Assembly (NCBI GenBank): GCA_027627705.1 | Contig: CP091242.1 | Coordinates: 1,972,677 to 2,036,676, forward strand | Direction of reading: 5' to 3' | From: Hyphomonadaceae bacterium BL14 | GTDB lineage: Bacteria > Pseudomonadota > Alphaproteobacteria > Caulobacterales > Maricaulaceae | DNA: 64,000 bases | Part shown: positions 20,196-28,472 of the stretch, one piece after another | How positions within the stretch are numbered: position 1 is the first letter of the stretch | Layout: each line of letters starts with the position of its first letter | The notes under the pieces: model-generated | What the model was told of the DNA's origin: nothing | The model's input: the letters and a program-made list of their open reading frames with translations, nothing else | Databases searched by the model: none | Made by a program: the position numbers and the translations under genes

Positions 20196-20232
20196 GACGG
20201 CTTTCTGTTTACGCTCGCGGGCACCCGCGATG

Positions 20233-20865
20233 TCAGTCCGCGCTGGCCCTGCGCCAGGCGGGGCGCACCTTGATGCGGTCGAAATAGGCTTTCACCGGCT
20301 CGGGCGCATTGTCGAACTGCTTCACGATTTTCAGCAGATAGAACATATAGCCCATCGAGATGTCGGCGGCAGTGAAGCGCCCGGCGGCGAGCCATTCGCG
20401 CCCGTCGCCGAGGCCCCGCTCGGCCACCTGAACCAGCTGGCGGTTCACATTGGCCAGCGCCCATTGGGCCAGCGCCGGATTGCGCTGCTCTTCAGGCAGC
20501 AGCATCGTGTGGGCCAGGGTGAGATTCACCGACATGGACATGGTCCCTTCGGCGAAATGCAGCCATTCGAGATAGCGGCCATAGTCCGGCTCGTCCGGCG
20601 TCACCGCCAGCGGGCTGGGGCCATGCTTCGTGACCAGGTACTCCAGGATCGCGGTGGATTCCAGGATCACCTGATCGCCGTCTTTCAGCGCGGGCACCTT
20701 CTGCATGGGATTGACGGCGCGGTAGGCGTCCCCGCCCACATTGCCCCGGTCGAACGCCACGCGCTCCAGCGTGTAGGGCAATCCCATCTCTTCCAGTGCC
20801 CAGCGCGGGCGGATGGAGCGGGTCATGGGCGCGTGAAACAGCGTCAGGGCGGGCTGGGCGGTCAT
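20233..20865 (-). CDS. Glutathione S-transferase family protein
   Basis: 210 residues. An N-terminal thioredoxin-like domain (LTLFHAPMTRSIRPRWALEEM, then NPMQKVPALKDGD with the cis-proline and ESTAILEYL that binds the glutathione gamma-glutamyl group) is followed by a helical C-terminal domain with FTAADISMGYM. Substrate unknown; such GSTs conjugate or reduce electrophiles. The start at 20865 has GAGGAGA upstream. Same strand as folC and possibly co-transcribed. Confidence 0.92.
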   Translation of the reverse strand: MTAQPALTLFHAPMTRSIRPRWALEEMGLPYTLERVAFDRGNVGGDAYRAVNPMQKVPALKDGDQVILESTAILEYLVTKHGPSPLAVTPDEPDYGRYLEWLHFAEGTMSMSVNLTLAHTMLLPEEQRNPALAQWALANVNRQLVQVAERGLGDGREWLAAGRFTAADISMGYMFYLLKIVKQFDNAPEPVKAYFDRIKVRPAWRRASAD

Positions 20866-20935
20866 GCGGGAGGTCTCCTCGGCCAGAACAGGCGCGCACT
20901 TCACTGCAAACCGCCCCGCCCGGCAAGGCGGCAGG

Positions 20936-21538
20936 TCAGAACGGGCGCGCGCCCAACGCCAGGGTGACGATGATCCCGACGATCGCGAGGACAACGAGAC
21001 CGAACACCAGCGTGGCGCGCACGCCGTCGCTGGACGCGACCGTCTTGCGAACCGCACGTTCACTGGCGGATTCATCGTCCAACGCCTGCGCGAGCAGGCG
21101 CAGCTGGGTGTGCGGGTGCGCCAGCGGGTCAAGACCTTCGGCTAGCGTTCGCAGCTTTCGCAGTTGCGGGTTAGTCTCCGCTTTCGGATTTCGCTGCGCG
21201 ATCACCGCCATGATCGCCAGCGTGCGCGCGGCGAAGCGGGGCGGCGCGGTGTCTTTCAGGCTCCAGGCCTCCAGATGCGGCGTATATTGCACAAAAGACA
21301 GCAGCGATCCTGCCACCGCGATCAACCAGGCGATATCCTCGACCTGCCACGACACGATGAAGATGGCGATCCCGATCACGATAGCGGCCGCCACAGCCCA
21401 CAATCCCGATACACCGCGCCGCAAAAACAGCCAGCGCATGGTCAGCGCCTCGCGCGCCACGGCGCTGGCAAGCGCAGGGGTGAAGCCCGCCGCTGTGAGC
21501 TGGGCGATCTCCTCGTCTGTCAGGCCGCGTTTGATCAT
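20936..21538 (-). CDS. Hypothetical membrane protein
   Basis: 200 residues. The N-terminal 30 residues (LTDEEIAQLTAAGFTPALA) form a short helical region. Two hydrophobic segments follow (about 43-62 and 68-85), then a charged cytoplasmic-looking helix bundle (115-160) and a C-terminal membrane helix (about 175-195). GAGAGGGG precedes the ATG. Upstream of the GST gene on the same strand, 70 bases apart. No family recognised. It is divergent from the small ORF and zapE, 75 bases away. Confidence 0.75.
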   Translation of the reverse strand: MIKRGLTDEEIAQLTAAGFTPALASAVAREALTMRWLFLRRGVSGLWAVAAAIVIGIAIFIVSWQVEDIAWLIAVAGSLLSFVQYTPHLEAWSLKDTAPPRFAARTLAIMAVIAQRNPKAETNPQLRKLRTLAEGLDPLAHPHTQLRLLAQALDDESASERAVRKTVASSDGVRATLVFGLVVLAIVGIIVTLALGARPF

Positions 21539-21613
21539 GCCCCTCTCCGGCGCGCAGTTTGCAACCGGGGCGGCGCTTTGCCAAGTTGGCCGCGGCAGGC
21601 TAATCGGGTGGGC

Positions 21614-21709
21614 ATGCGCCGCATTGAACGCCCCGCCCTGCTGATCCTCGCCGCCGCGCTGGCCGCTGCGCTGATGGGCGGTGCCATTGCCGTCTGGCTG
21701 GCCGCATGA
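21614..21709 (+). CDS. 31-residue single-span membrane peptide upstream of zapE
   Basis: An ATG at 21614 opens a 31-codon frame: a basic N-terminus (MRRIERP), then one strongly hydrophobic Ala/Leu-rich helix ending in WLAA. Its stop codon overlaps the zapE start as ATGA. zapE has no clear Shine-Dalgarno sequence of its own, so translational coupling is plausible. Small hydrophobic peptides are easily produced by chance in GC-rich DNA, so this is a candidate, not an established gene. Confidence 0.5.
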   Translation: MRRIERPALLILAAALAAALMGGAIAVWLAA

Positions 21710-22809
21710 CACCGCTGGAGGCGCTGGACGCCGCCGTGGCGGACGGGCGGCTGCAGGCCGACCCTGAGCAGCGCGCCGCGGCGCAGCGCCTGACCGCTCT
21801 GGCGGGTGAAATAGCACACTGGAAGGGCGGCAGGACGGGCCTGTTCGGCCGCGCACGCCCGGCCCCGTGCGGGGTTTATTTATGGGGCGGGGTGGGCACC
21901 GGCAAATCCCTGATGATGGATCTGTTCTTCGACGCCGCGCCCATTGCGGCCAAACGACGTGTCCATTTCCACCAATTCCTGCAGGAGCTGCAGGCGCGCA
22001 TCACGGCCGAGCGCACGCGTCAGGAATCCGATCCCTTGCCGCGCGTGGCGGCGGCGCTGGCGCGCGAGACGCGGCTGTTATGCTTTGACGAGCTGCAGGT
22101 CACCGATGTGGGCGACGCCATGGTGCTGGGCCGGCTGATCGACCATCTGTTCGCCGCCGGGGTGGTGCTGGTGGCCACGTCGAACCGGGCGCCGGACGAT
22201 CTCTACAAGGACGGGATCAACCGCCAGCTCTTCCTGCCCTTCATCGCCGCCATCAAGGCGCGGCTCGATGTGGTGCGGCTCGATTCCGGGCGCGATTACC
22301 GGCTGGAGCGGCTGGAAGCGGCGCCGGTCTATTATGCGCCCCTGGGCGAGGCGGCCGACGCGGCCATGGATGCGGCGTTCGAGCGGCTGACACTGGGCGC
22401 CCAGGCGCGCCCCTGCGAGCTGACCGTGAAGGGGCGCACGCTGGCGGTGCCGCGCGCGGCAGCGGGCGTTGCACGCTTCAGCTTTGAGCAATTGTGTGAC
22501 CGCGCGCTGGGCCCGGCCGATTATCTGATGCTGGCCGAGCGTTTTCACACCGTGATGATCGATCATGCGCCCCAGCTGGGCCCGCGCCGGCGCGATCAGG
22601 CCAAGCGCTTCGCCACTCTTGTGGACGCGCTCTACGAGGCGCGCACCAAGCTGGTGATGAGTGCGCAGGCGCAGGCCGATGCGCTGTATGTCGAGGGCGA
22701 TTACGCCTTCGAGTTCCAGCGCACCGTGTCACGCCTGATGGAGATGCGCAGTCACGACTATCTCGCCGCAGAGCGGCGGGCGGGCGAGGCGCCCTTGTCC
22801 CAAACCTAG
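21706..22809 (+). CDS. zapE: Cell division protein ZapE (AFG1-type AAA ATPase)
   Basis: 367 residues. Walker A GGVGTGKS at 61-68, Walker B LLCFDELQVTD, and the sensor segment VVLVATSNRAPDDLYKDG define the AFG1/ZapE family. ZapE associates with the Z ring and is needed for division under stress in gammaproteobacteria; AFG1 relatives extract or help degrade membrane proteins. It overlaps a small membrane ORF at its start by four bases. It ends tail-to-tail with trcR, the stops overlapping in CTAG. The neighbours trcR and rcdA are also cell-cycle genes. Confidence 0.92.
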   Translation: MTPLEALDAAVADGRLQADPEQRAAAQRLTALAGEIAHWKGGRTGLFGRARPAPCGVYLWGGVGTGKSLMMDLFFDAAPIAAKRRVHFHQFLQELQARITAERTRQESDPLPRVAAALARETRLLCFDELQVTDVGDAMVLGRLIDHLFAAGVVLVATSNRAPDDLYKDGINRQLFLPFIAAIKARLDVVRLDSGRDYRLERLEAAPVYYAPLGEAADAAMDAAFERLTLGAQARPCELTVKGRTLAVPRAAAGVARFSFEQLCDRALGPADYLMLAERFHTVMIDHAPQLGPRRRDQAKRFATLVDALYEARTKLVMSAQAQADALYVEGDYAFEFQRTVSRLMEMRSHDYLAAERRAGEAPLSQT

Positions 22810-23486
22810 TCTTCGTCGTCGTCATCGTGGCGGGCATTGCGCTTGGGCTTGCCGAAAAGCTCGTCGAGCGTGGTCGGCGCGGTGCTCGGCGCGTCGTATT
22901 CCTCGGCGGGTTTCAGCACGTCTTCCTCGATCTTGACCGTGCCGTCCTTCTCCATCTGGGCGCGGCGCGCGGATGCCTTGGTCACCTGGGCGTCCAGATC
23001 GATCTGTGTGCACAGGCCCAGCGAAACCGGGTCCGTCGGCTTGATGTTGGAGGAGTTCCAGTGTTCGCGGCTGCGCACCGATTCGATCGTGGATTTGGTG
23101 GTGCCGATCAGCTTGGAGATCTGTCCGTCGGTCAGCTCGGGGTGATTGCGCACCAGCCACGCAATGGCGTCCGGCCGGTTCTGGCGGCGCGACAGCGGAG
23201 TGTAGCGCGGACCCTTGCGGCCGGTCTCCTGGTATTCGGAATATTTCGGCTTGCTGGACGCCATGCGGTAGGACGGGTCGGCTTCGGCTTTCGCCAGCTC
23301 GTCGCGCTCCAGCTGACCGGCGGCGACCGGATCGGCACCGCGCACGCCCGCGGCCACATCGCCATCGGCGATGCCCTTGATCTCCAGATGGTGCAGGCCG
23401 GTGAAATCGGCAATCTGCTCGAAGGTCAGCGCGGTGTTGTCCACCAGCCAGACCGCTGTCGCCTTCGGCATGAGAATGTCAGCCAT
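22806..23486 (-). CDS. trcR: Cell-cycle transcriptional regulator TrcR (DUF1013)
   Basis: 226 residues, DUF1013. It begins MADILMPKATAVWLVDNTALT, which is near-invariant in the family, and contains a helix-turn-helix-like segment (DGQISKLIGTTKSTIESVRSREHW) in the middle. The tail is acidic (RHDDDDED). The Caulobacter orthologue TrcR is a nucleoid-associated regulator that works with RNA polymerase and affects the GcrA/CtrA cycle. The start at 23486 is chosen for the conserved N-terminus and a GAGG about nine bases upstream. A terminator-like hairpin ends only 22 bases before the ATG. Confidence 0.9.
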   Translation of the reverse strand: MADILMPKATAVWLVDNTALTFEQIADFTGLHHLEIKGIADGDVAAGVRGADPVAAGQLERDELAKAEADPSYRMASSKPKYSEYQETGRKGPRYTPLSRRQNRPDAIAWLVRNHPELTDGQISKLIGTTKSTIESVRSREHWNSSNIKPTDPVSLGLCTQIDLDAQVTKASARRAQMEKDGTVKIEEDVLKPAEEYDAPSTAPTTLDELFGKPKRNARHDDDDED

Positions 23487-23508
23487 GTCGTCCAACCTCG
23501 TTTGCAAT

Positions 23509-23534
23509 AAAAAAACCCGGCGCGGACCGCCGGG
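23509..23534 (-). terminator. Intrinsic terminator-like hairpin upstream of trcR
   Basis: On the minus strand, CCCGGCG and CGCCGGG (23516-23522 and 23528-23534) form a perfect 7-bp stem with loop GTCCG, followed directly by a run of seven T. It can end transcripts from the oxidoreductase gene at 23654-24634. The T tract stops 22 bases before the trcR ATG, so any longer trcR leader must pass through it. The opposite strand has only a CTTT tail. Confidence 0.75.
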
Positions 23535-23653
23535 CTTTCCGTCGACCGACCTTTCAGCACCGGCGCATACGCATCCAGATGATGAAAGGATTTATTCGCC
23601 GTGCTTATAGCCTGCGCGCGCGGCTATGAAAACATCAGTTTGCAACCGCCCGG

Positions 23654-24634
23654 TCACGGCGTCAGCAATATCTTGCCCGCGTGGGCCATGGCGTCCATGC
23701 GGGCATGGGCCTTGGCCACGTCCGGCAGCGCAAAGACCGAATCGATCACGGGCCGCACCTGGCCCGCTGCAATCCACGGCCAGACCTGAGCGTGAACGCC
23801 TTCGGCGATCGCCGCCTTGTCTGCAGCGGGACGGCTGCGCACGGTCGACCCGGTGAGCGTCAGGCGCTTGAGCATGACCCGCATCAGGTCCAGCTCCACC
23901 CGCGCCCCTTTCAGGAAGGCGATCATGACCAGCCGCCCGTCGAGGTTCAACACAGACAGGTTTCGCGCAGCATAGTCGCCGCCCACCATATCCAGAATCA
24001 CGTCCGCCCCGCCAAAGTCCTTCACCGCCTGCACCCAGTCATCCGCGCGGTAGTTGAGCGCCAGATCGGCCCCCAACTGGCGGCACAGATCACACTTCTC
24101 CGGCGAGCCCGCCGTGGTGATGACCGTCGCGCCATGCGCCTTGGCCATCTGGATCGCCATTGTGCCGATTCCGCTGGCGCCACCATGGACCAGCAAGCAC
24201 TCGCCCGGCTGCAGACGGGCGCGTTCGAACACATTGCTCCACACCGTGAAGACGGTTTCGGGCAGGCCCGCCGCATGGATCAGGTCCACGCCCCCGGGCG
24301 CAGGCAGTACACAGCCCGCGTCAGCGCGCGCGATGTCGGCATACCCCCCGCCCGCGGTGAGCGCCACCACCGGATCTCCGGGCCGCACATGCGTGACGCC
24401 CTCACCGGTCTCGCGCACATGGCCGGACACCTCCAGGCCCAGGCCCTCGGGTGCGCCCGGTGGCGGGGGATAGAGCCCCATGCGCTCGAACACATCGGGC
24501 CGGTTCACGCCCGCAGCGGCGACTTCGACCAGCACCTCGCCGGGGCCCGCCGGGGCCAGGTCGCGCGTTTCAATGCGCAAGGCGTCGGGCCCGCCGGGAG
24601 ACGGCGCGGTGACAATGCGGATGGAATGGGACAT
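23654..24634 (-). CDS. NAD(P)H quinone oxidoreductase, PIG3 type
   Basis: 326 residues. A zinc-free medium-chain dehydrogenase: GroES-like N-terminal domain (EVAAAGVNRPDVFERMG), LLVHGGASGIGTMAIQMAK as the nucleotide-binding segment, and the family C-terminus ending in GKILLTP. Members reduce quinones or enals with NADPH; the PIG3/TP53I3 subtype is suggested by the MGLYPPPPGA loop. The start at 24634 gives the standard family N-terminus (MSHSIRIV). The open frame extends upstream across DUF1192 on the other strand, but that part is spurious. Confidence 0.92.
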   Translation of the reverse strand: MSHSIRIVTAPSPGGPDALRIETRDLAPAGPGEVLVEVAAAGVNRPDVFERMGLYPPPPGAPEGLGLEVSGHVRETGEGVTHVRPGDPVVALTAGGGYADIARADAGCVLPAPGGVDLIHAAGLPETVFTVWSNVFERARLQPGECLLVHGGASGIGTMAIQMAKAHGATVITTAGSPEKCDLCRQLGADLALNYRADDWVQAVKDFGGADVILDMVGGDYAARNLSVLNLDGRLVMIAFLKGARVELDLMRVMLKRLTLTGSTVRSRPAADKAAIAEGVHAQVWPWIAAGQVRPVIDSVFALPDVAKAHARMDAMAHAGKILLTP

Positions 24635-24706
24635 GGAAAACGGGACTCCGCTGCGCTTAGGCGTTAGATTGCCAGACTTGGGACGTAAACGGAAAGCGGG
24701 TGCACC

Positions 24707-24898
24707 ATGTTTCAGGATGAACCGCATACCCAGCCTGCGGGCACGATCCGGCCCGGCGAAGACCTGTCGTTGATGGCGGTGGCAGAGCTGGAGCTGCGCA
24801 TCGAGACCTTGCGCAGCGAGATTGCCCGGGCAGAAGCCATGATTGACCACAAGCGCGACAAGATGAGTGCGGCCGAGGCGGTGTTCAGGCGCGGCTGA
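24707..24898 (+). CDS. DUF1192 family protein
   Basis: 63 residues. The pattern DLSLMAVAELELRIETLRSEIARAE followed by KMSAAEAVFRRG is typical of DUF1192, a short coiled-coil family confined to alphaproteobacteria and commonly found just upstream of rcdA, as here (93 bases). No activity is known. It is divergent from the oxidoreductase gene. Confidence 0.9.
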   Translation: MFQDEPHTQPAGTIRPGEDLSLMAVAELELRIETLRSEIARAEAMIDHKRDKMSAAEAVFRRG

Positions 24899-24991
24899 CA
24901 GGCGCTGATGGCGGCTCTGGCCCCCGGCTTGCTTGGGTCGCGATGAGCGGATGACCGCATGAGGCATGAGAATGAGGAAAAGGCGCAATTG

Positions 24992-25516
24992 ATGAGCCCG
25001 GTTGATACAGAGCGCGGGCCCGGTGTCGAAAGCCGGGTCTCGGAATTTGCAGCGTCCGAGCTGTTCCGTCGCCTGTTCCGGGACGGGATGGAGCTGGTGG
25101 AGGAAACCGCCAGCTATCTGGACGGTGCCGGGCGCGAGGACGCCAAGCGGCTCGGCCGGTCCGGCGCGCTCGCCTATGCGTCCGAATCCATGAGCCTGAC
25201 CACCCAGCTGATGCAGTGCGCCTCCTGGCTGCTCACCCAGCGGGCCGTGGCCGAAGGCGACATGAACCCTGTGGAAGCCGCCGAGCAGCGCTACCGGCTG
25301 ACGCCATCACGCCAGAAAGACGCGCTGTGGCCGGCCGGCGACGATCCCTGCCCGCCGCGTCTGGGCGACCTGGCACTGCGCGCTGCAACCCTGCACGAAC
25401 GCCTGTCCCGGCTGGACCGGTCCTTGTTTGACGGAGACGCCGCGCCCGCAGCACCCAATCCGGTGGCAGGCCAGATGTCGCGCCTCAACGCGGCGTTCGG
25501 GCACAGCACGGGCTGA
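24992..25516 (+). CDS. rcdA: Regulator of CtrA degradation RcdA (DUF1465)
   Basis: 174 residues, matching Caulobacter RcdA in length. The DUF1465 core is clear: FRDGMELVEETASYLDGAGR, YASESMSLTTQLMQ and the AVAEGDM...AEQRYRL segment, forming a three-helix bundle, then a disordered tail. RcdA is an adaptor that helps bring CtrA and other substrates to ClpXP with CpdR and PopA. The start at 24992 is preferred over 24959 because GGAAAAGG precedes it. trcR and DUF1192 lie within 2.5 kb. Convergent with the thiolase gene. Confidence 0.92.
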   Translation: MSPVDTERGPGVESRVSEFAASELFRRLFRDGMELVEETASYLDGAGREDAKRLGRSGALAYASESMSLTTQLMQCASWLLTQRAVAEGDMNPVEAAEQRYRLTPSRQKDALWPAGDDPCPPRLGDLALRAATLHERLSRLDRSLFDGDAAPAAPNPVAGQMSRLNAAFGHSTG

Positions 25517-25576
25517 ACCGGGCACCGGGCCGCCACGAAGGCAGCCCGGGCTCACGCCTTCAGTGTCTTTGCAGAC

Positions 25577-26761
25577 CTAGATCAGCTCGATCGCCATGGC
25601 GGTGGCTTCGCCGCCGCCAATGCATAGCGAGGCCACGCCCTTTTTCAGACCGCGCGTCTCCAGCGCCGCGATCAGAGTCACCAGAATGCGCGCGCCCGAC
25701 GCGCCGATCGGGTGCCCCAGCGCACAGGCACCGCCATGCACGTTCACCACGTCATGGCTCAGGCCCAGCTCTTTCATGGCGATCATCGGCACCACCGCGA
25801 ATGCCTCGTTGATCTCCCACAGATCCACGTCCGCGTTGGTCCAGCCGGCGCGTTCGACCACTTTGCGCATGGCGGGCACGGGAGCGGTCGTGAAATAGGC
25901 CGGCTCCTGAGCGTGGGCGGCTGTTGCGACGATCTTGGCCAGCGGCTTCAGGCCCCGGCGGTCGGCCTCCGAGCGGCGCATCATGACCAGAGCCGCCGCG
26001 CCGTCGGAAATCGCCGACGCGTTGGCCGCGGTCACCGTGCCATCCTTGGAGAAGGCGGGCTTCAGCTGCGGAATCTTGTCGGGACGCGCGCGCTTGGGCA
26101 GCTCGTCCGTGTCCACCACCGTGTCCCCGCCGCGGCCTGAAATGGTCGCCGGAGTGATCTCGCGCTTGAAGGCCCCGGTCTCTGTGGCCTTCAGGGCCCG
26201 CGAGAGGGTTTCCAGCGCATAGGCGTCCTGGTCCTCGCGGGTGAACTGGTGCTCGCGCGCGATCATGTCGGCATAGATGCCCATGGCCTTGTGCTCATAG
26301 GCGTCTTCCAGCCCGTCCAGCGCCATATGGTCCTTGATCACGTCATGGCCGTATTTGAAGCCGGTGCGGTGGGTGGGCAGGAGGTGAGGCGCGTTGGTCA
26401 TGGATTCCATGCCGCCGGCCACGATCACCGAGGCTTCGCCCGATGCGATCGCCGCGCGCGCCATGATGGCCGCCTGCATGCCCGAGCCGCACATCTTGTT
26501 CAGCGTGGTCGCCTCGACCGATTTGGGCAGGCCGCCCTTGATGGCCGCCTGGCGGGCCGGGGCCTGGCCCTGACCGGCACCGAGCACATTGCCCATATAG
26601 ATCTGGTCCACATCATCCCCGGCGATGCCGGCCTCAGCCAGCGCGGCCTTCACCGCCAGCGCGCCCAGCTCATTGGCGGACAGCGCGGACAATTCACCCA
26701 GCAGGCCGCCCATTGCAGTGCGTGCCATGCCAACGATGACAATCGGATCTTCGGAACTCAT
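25577..26761 (-). CDS. Acetyl-CoA C-acyltransferase (thiolase)
   Basis: 394 residues. All thiolase catalytic residues are visible: Cys91 in NKMCGSGM, the NEAFA loop, His in GHPIGASG and the C-terminal Cys in CIGGGEA. The form and length are those of biosynthetic acetoacetyl-CoA thiolases (AtoB/PhaA type), which condense two acetyl-CoA. No phaB or beta-oxidation partner is adjacent. Acetoacetyl-CoA could also feed HMG-CoA, whose reductase is encoded at 53800, but an HMG-CoA synthase is not in the window. GAGGAG precedes the ATG. Confidence 0.93.
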   Translation of the reverse strand: MSSEDPIVIVGMARTAMGGLLGELSALSANELGALAVKAALAEAGIAGDDVDQIYMGNVLGAGQGQAPARQAAIKGGLPKSVEATTLNKMCGSGMQAAIMARAAIASGEASVIVAGGMESMTNAPHLLPTHRTGFKYGHDVIKDHMALDGLEDAYEHKAMGIYADMIAREHQFTREDQDAYALETLSRALKATETGAFKREITPATISGRGGDTVVDTDELPKRARPDKIPQLKPAFSKDGTVTAANASAISDGAAALVMMRRSEADRRGLKPLAKIVATAAHAQEPAYFTTAPVPAMRKVVERAGWTNADVDLWEINEAFAVVPMIAMKELGLSHDVVNVHGGACALGHPIGASGARILVTLIAALETRGLKKGVASLCIGGGEATAMAIELI

Positions 26762-27007
26762 CGGTCCGTCTCCTCAAAACAGGTCTGGCCGGTCACGTGC
26801 CCGTCGGGGCCCCGGCGAATGGCGCGCAGATGACCCCTTCCCACGGCGCCGCGTCAAGCCTCTTCGCAGATGCAGCAGGGTGGCGGCGGTCCGGGCGGGC
26901 TCAGGCGGATGGCAGCCCCGGGACGCGAATGGCGGCGAACTTCTACTTAAAGCTTTACTTCTTGCGCAATCCTGCAAAAATACAATTTCAAATAGTTTGG
27001 CAGGATC

Positions 27008-27664
27008 ATGATCTCCCTTGAGTCCTTCGTCACGGCGGTGAAGTCGGCGGTCCATCAGGCCGCGCACATTGCACGTGAGCAGAACCTTCAGATGGTCTAC
27101 CGCTTCTTCGAGGTGCGCGAACCGCGCCCGCCCGAACCGCCGCCTGCGCCGCCGCCCTCAGGACGTGACCGGCCGCAGGACGGTGTCCCGCTTGCGGCGC
27201 GCAAGGCCCGCCTTGCTGGCGATGATGGTGATCGCGGCGGCGGCGACCCGCCCGGAGCACCGCCCGGCGACCCGGAGGGTCCGCCGCTTCTGACTCCGCG
27301 CATGGTGGCGTTCGAATACCCGATCGACACCCCGGACGGTCCGGCCCTGCACACCGCCTATGCGCCGCTGGTCAGCCTCACCGGCATGCAGGCGATGGAG
27401 ATCGCCGAGTTCCGCATGGTGCTGAAAATTCATGTCACCGAGGATGGCGAGACCCTGTCGATCGCCTTTCCCGGCGCGCCCAAGACCGGCGGCGCAGGGC
27501 GCGGACGCGGGCCCGGCAGGGGGTCTGAGGCGGACGCGCCGCCGGCTCCCGACACCGAGAGCGGGACCATCGAGATCGTTCTGAAAAGCGTCGATCCGCC
27601 CAGCGGGTTCTACGAAATCATCCGCGGCTATGACCGCGCCCTTCGCGCCAACATCCCGGGGTGA
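27008..27664 (+). CDS. Divergent DUF2589-like protein, first of a pair
   Basis: 218 residues, no signal peptide or membrane segment. Residues 1-35 are helical, 36-95 are a Pro/Gly/Asp-rich linker, then a beta-rich part. Two segments match the next gene product: APLVSL followed by IAEF (119-135) against VPIISL followed by VDEV (105-121), and DPPSGFYEI...Y...NI (197-216) against QPVPKGLSL...Y...NI (199-216). I infer a diverged DUF2589 paralogue. The weak GCAGGA and AT-rich upstream region (26940-27000) suggest its own promoter. It is 50 bases from the second gene. Function unknown. Confidence 0.75.
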   Translation: MISLESFVTAVKSAVHQAAHIAREQNLQMVYRFFEVREPRPPEPPPAPPPSGRDRPQDGVPLAARKARLAGDDGDRGGGDPPGAPPGDPEGPPLLTPRMVAFEYPIDTPDGPALHTAYAPLVSLTGMQAMEIAEFRMVLKIHVTEDGETLSIAFPGAPKTGGAGRGRGPGRGSEADAPPAPDTESGTIEIVLKSVDPPSGFYEIIRGYDRALRANIPG

Positions 27665-27714
27665 ATTGAAGCCGGGGCCGGGATCCCAGCGATGCCAACC
27701 AACAGGAGATGACA

Positions 27715-28428
27715 ATGGCGGATAATGACGAACTGGTTTCGATGGCCCAGGCCTTCACAGGCCTGCCCATGCGCGACCTCATCGGCGGCCCGCTCATGGC
27801 CGCCACCGAAGCCAACAACCAGATGGTCATGACGCAGACCAAATACATTCTGGATACCGGCTTCAACCGGGTGGCGCTCGACGACAAGGACCCCAAGAAG
27901 GGCTACCGGTACGAGCCGATCATGGTCAACATGGTGCTCAAACGCCCGGTGATCATCGAGCCGGGCCCGGACGCGCAAGGCAAGCCACAGCCGCCGGTCA
28001 TCGAGACCGTCACCAGCGAAGTGGACGTGCCGATCATCTCCCTGATGCCGATCCCGACGCTGGGCGTGGACGAGGTCGACATCACCTTCGATATGGAGGT
28101 CAAATCCAGCTACGGCTCCACCCAGTCGAGCTCAAAGTCGGACACGCTCGCCGAGCAGGGCAGTTTCGAGGCGAAGTTCGGCTACGGACCCTTCTCTGTG
28201 TCGGTCAAAGGCTCGGTATCCCACAACCAGTCCAGCCAGTCCTCCAGCGAGACGACCCACACCGCCTCCAACTCCGCGCATTACCATGTGGAGGTTCACG
28301 CCTCGCAGCAACCGGTGCCCAAGGGCCTGTCGCTGATCCTGGAGGCCTATGCCAAGAATATCGGGCCGTTCACCCTGCCCACCGATTCAGGAGGCCAGAA
28401 GACCCAGCCCCAACTGGAACGCGCCTGA
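27715..28428 (+). CDS. DUF2589 domain protein, second of a pair
   Basis: 237 residues. The helical start (FTGLPMRDLIGGPLMAATEANNQ... TKYILDTGF), the strand EVDVPIISLMPIPTLGVDEV and a C-terminal VPKGLSLILEAYAKNI are the DUF2589 hallmarks. The middle (131-190) is Ser/Thr-rich (QSSSKSD, NQSSQSSSETTH), like a flexible or repetitive strand region. No signal peptide. The start at 27715 is six bases after AGGAG; the ATG at 27709 is directly against it. Follows the related gene at 27008. A biological role for this family is not known to me. Confidence 0.85.
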   Translation: MADNDELVSMAQAFTGLPMRDLIGGPLMAATEANNQMVMTQTKYILDTGFNRVALDDKDPKKGYRYEPIMVNMVLKRPVIIEPGPDAQGKPQPPVIETVTSEVDVPIISLMPIPTLGVDEVDITFDMEVKSSYGSTQSSSKSDTLAEQGSFEAKFGYGPFSVSVKGSVSHNQSSQSSSETTHTASNSAHYHVEVHASQQPVPKGLSLILEAYAKNIGPFTLPTDSGGQKTQPQLERA

Positions 28429-28438
28429 TGACTTGCGG

Positions 28439-28465
28439 GCGGGCGCGCGCCAGGTGCGCGCCCGC
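28439..28465. terminator. GC-rich hairpin between convergent genes
   Basis: GCGGGCGCGC (28439-28448) and GCGCGCCCGC (28456-28465) form a 10-bp stem with a 7-base loop. It sits between the stop codons of the DUF2589 gene and the convergent mnmA. There is no T tract on either side, so it is a weak or factor-assisted terminator at best. Confidence 0.35.
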
Positions 28466-28472
28466 GCCGTGT

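Noticed and set aside
25577..26761. Thiolase and HMG-CoA reductase as parts of a local mevalonate pathway
   Set aside because: They lie 27 kb apart, and HMG-CoA synthase and the mevalonate kinases are not in the window.
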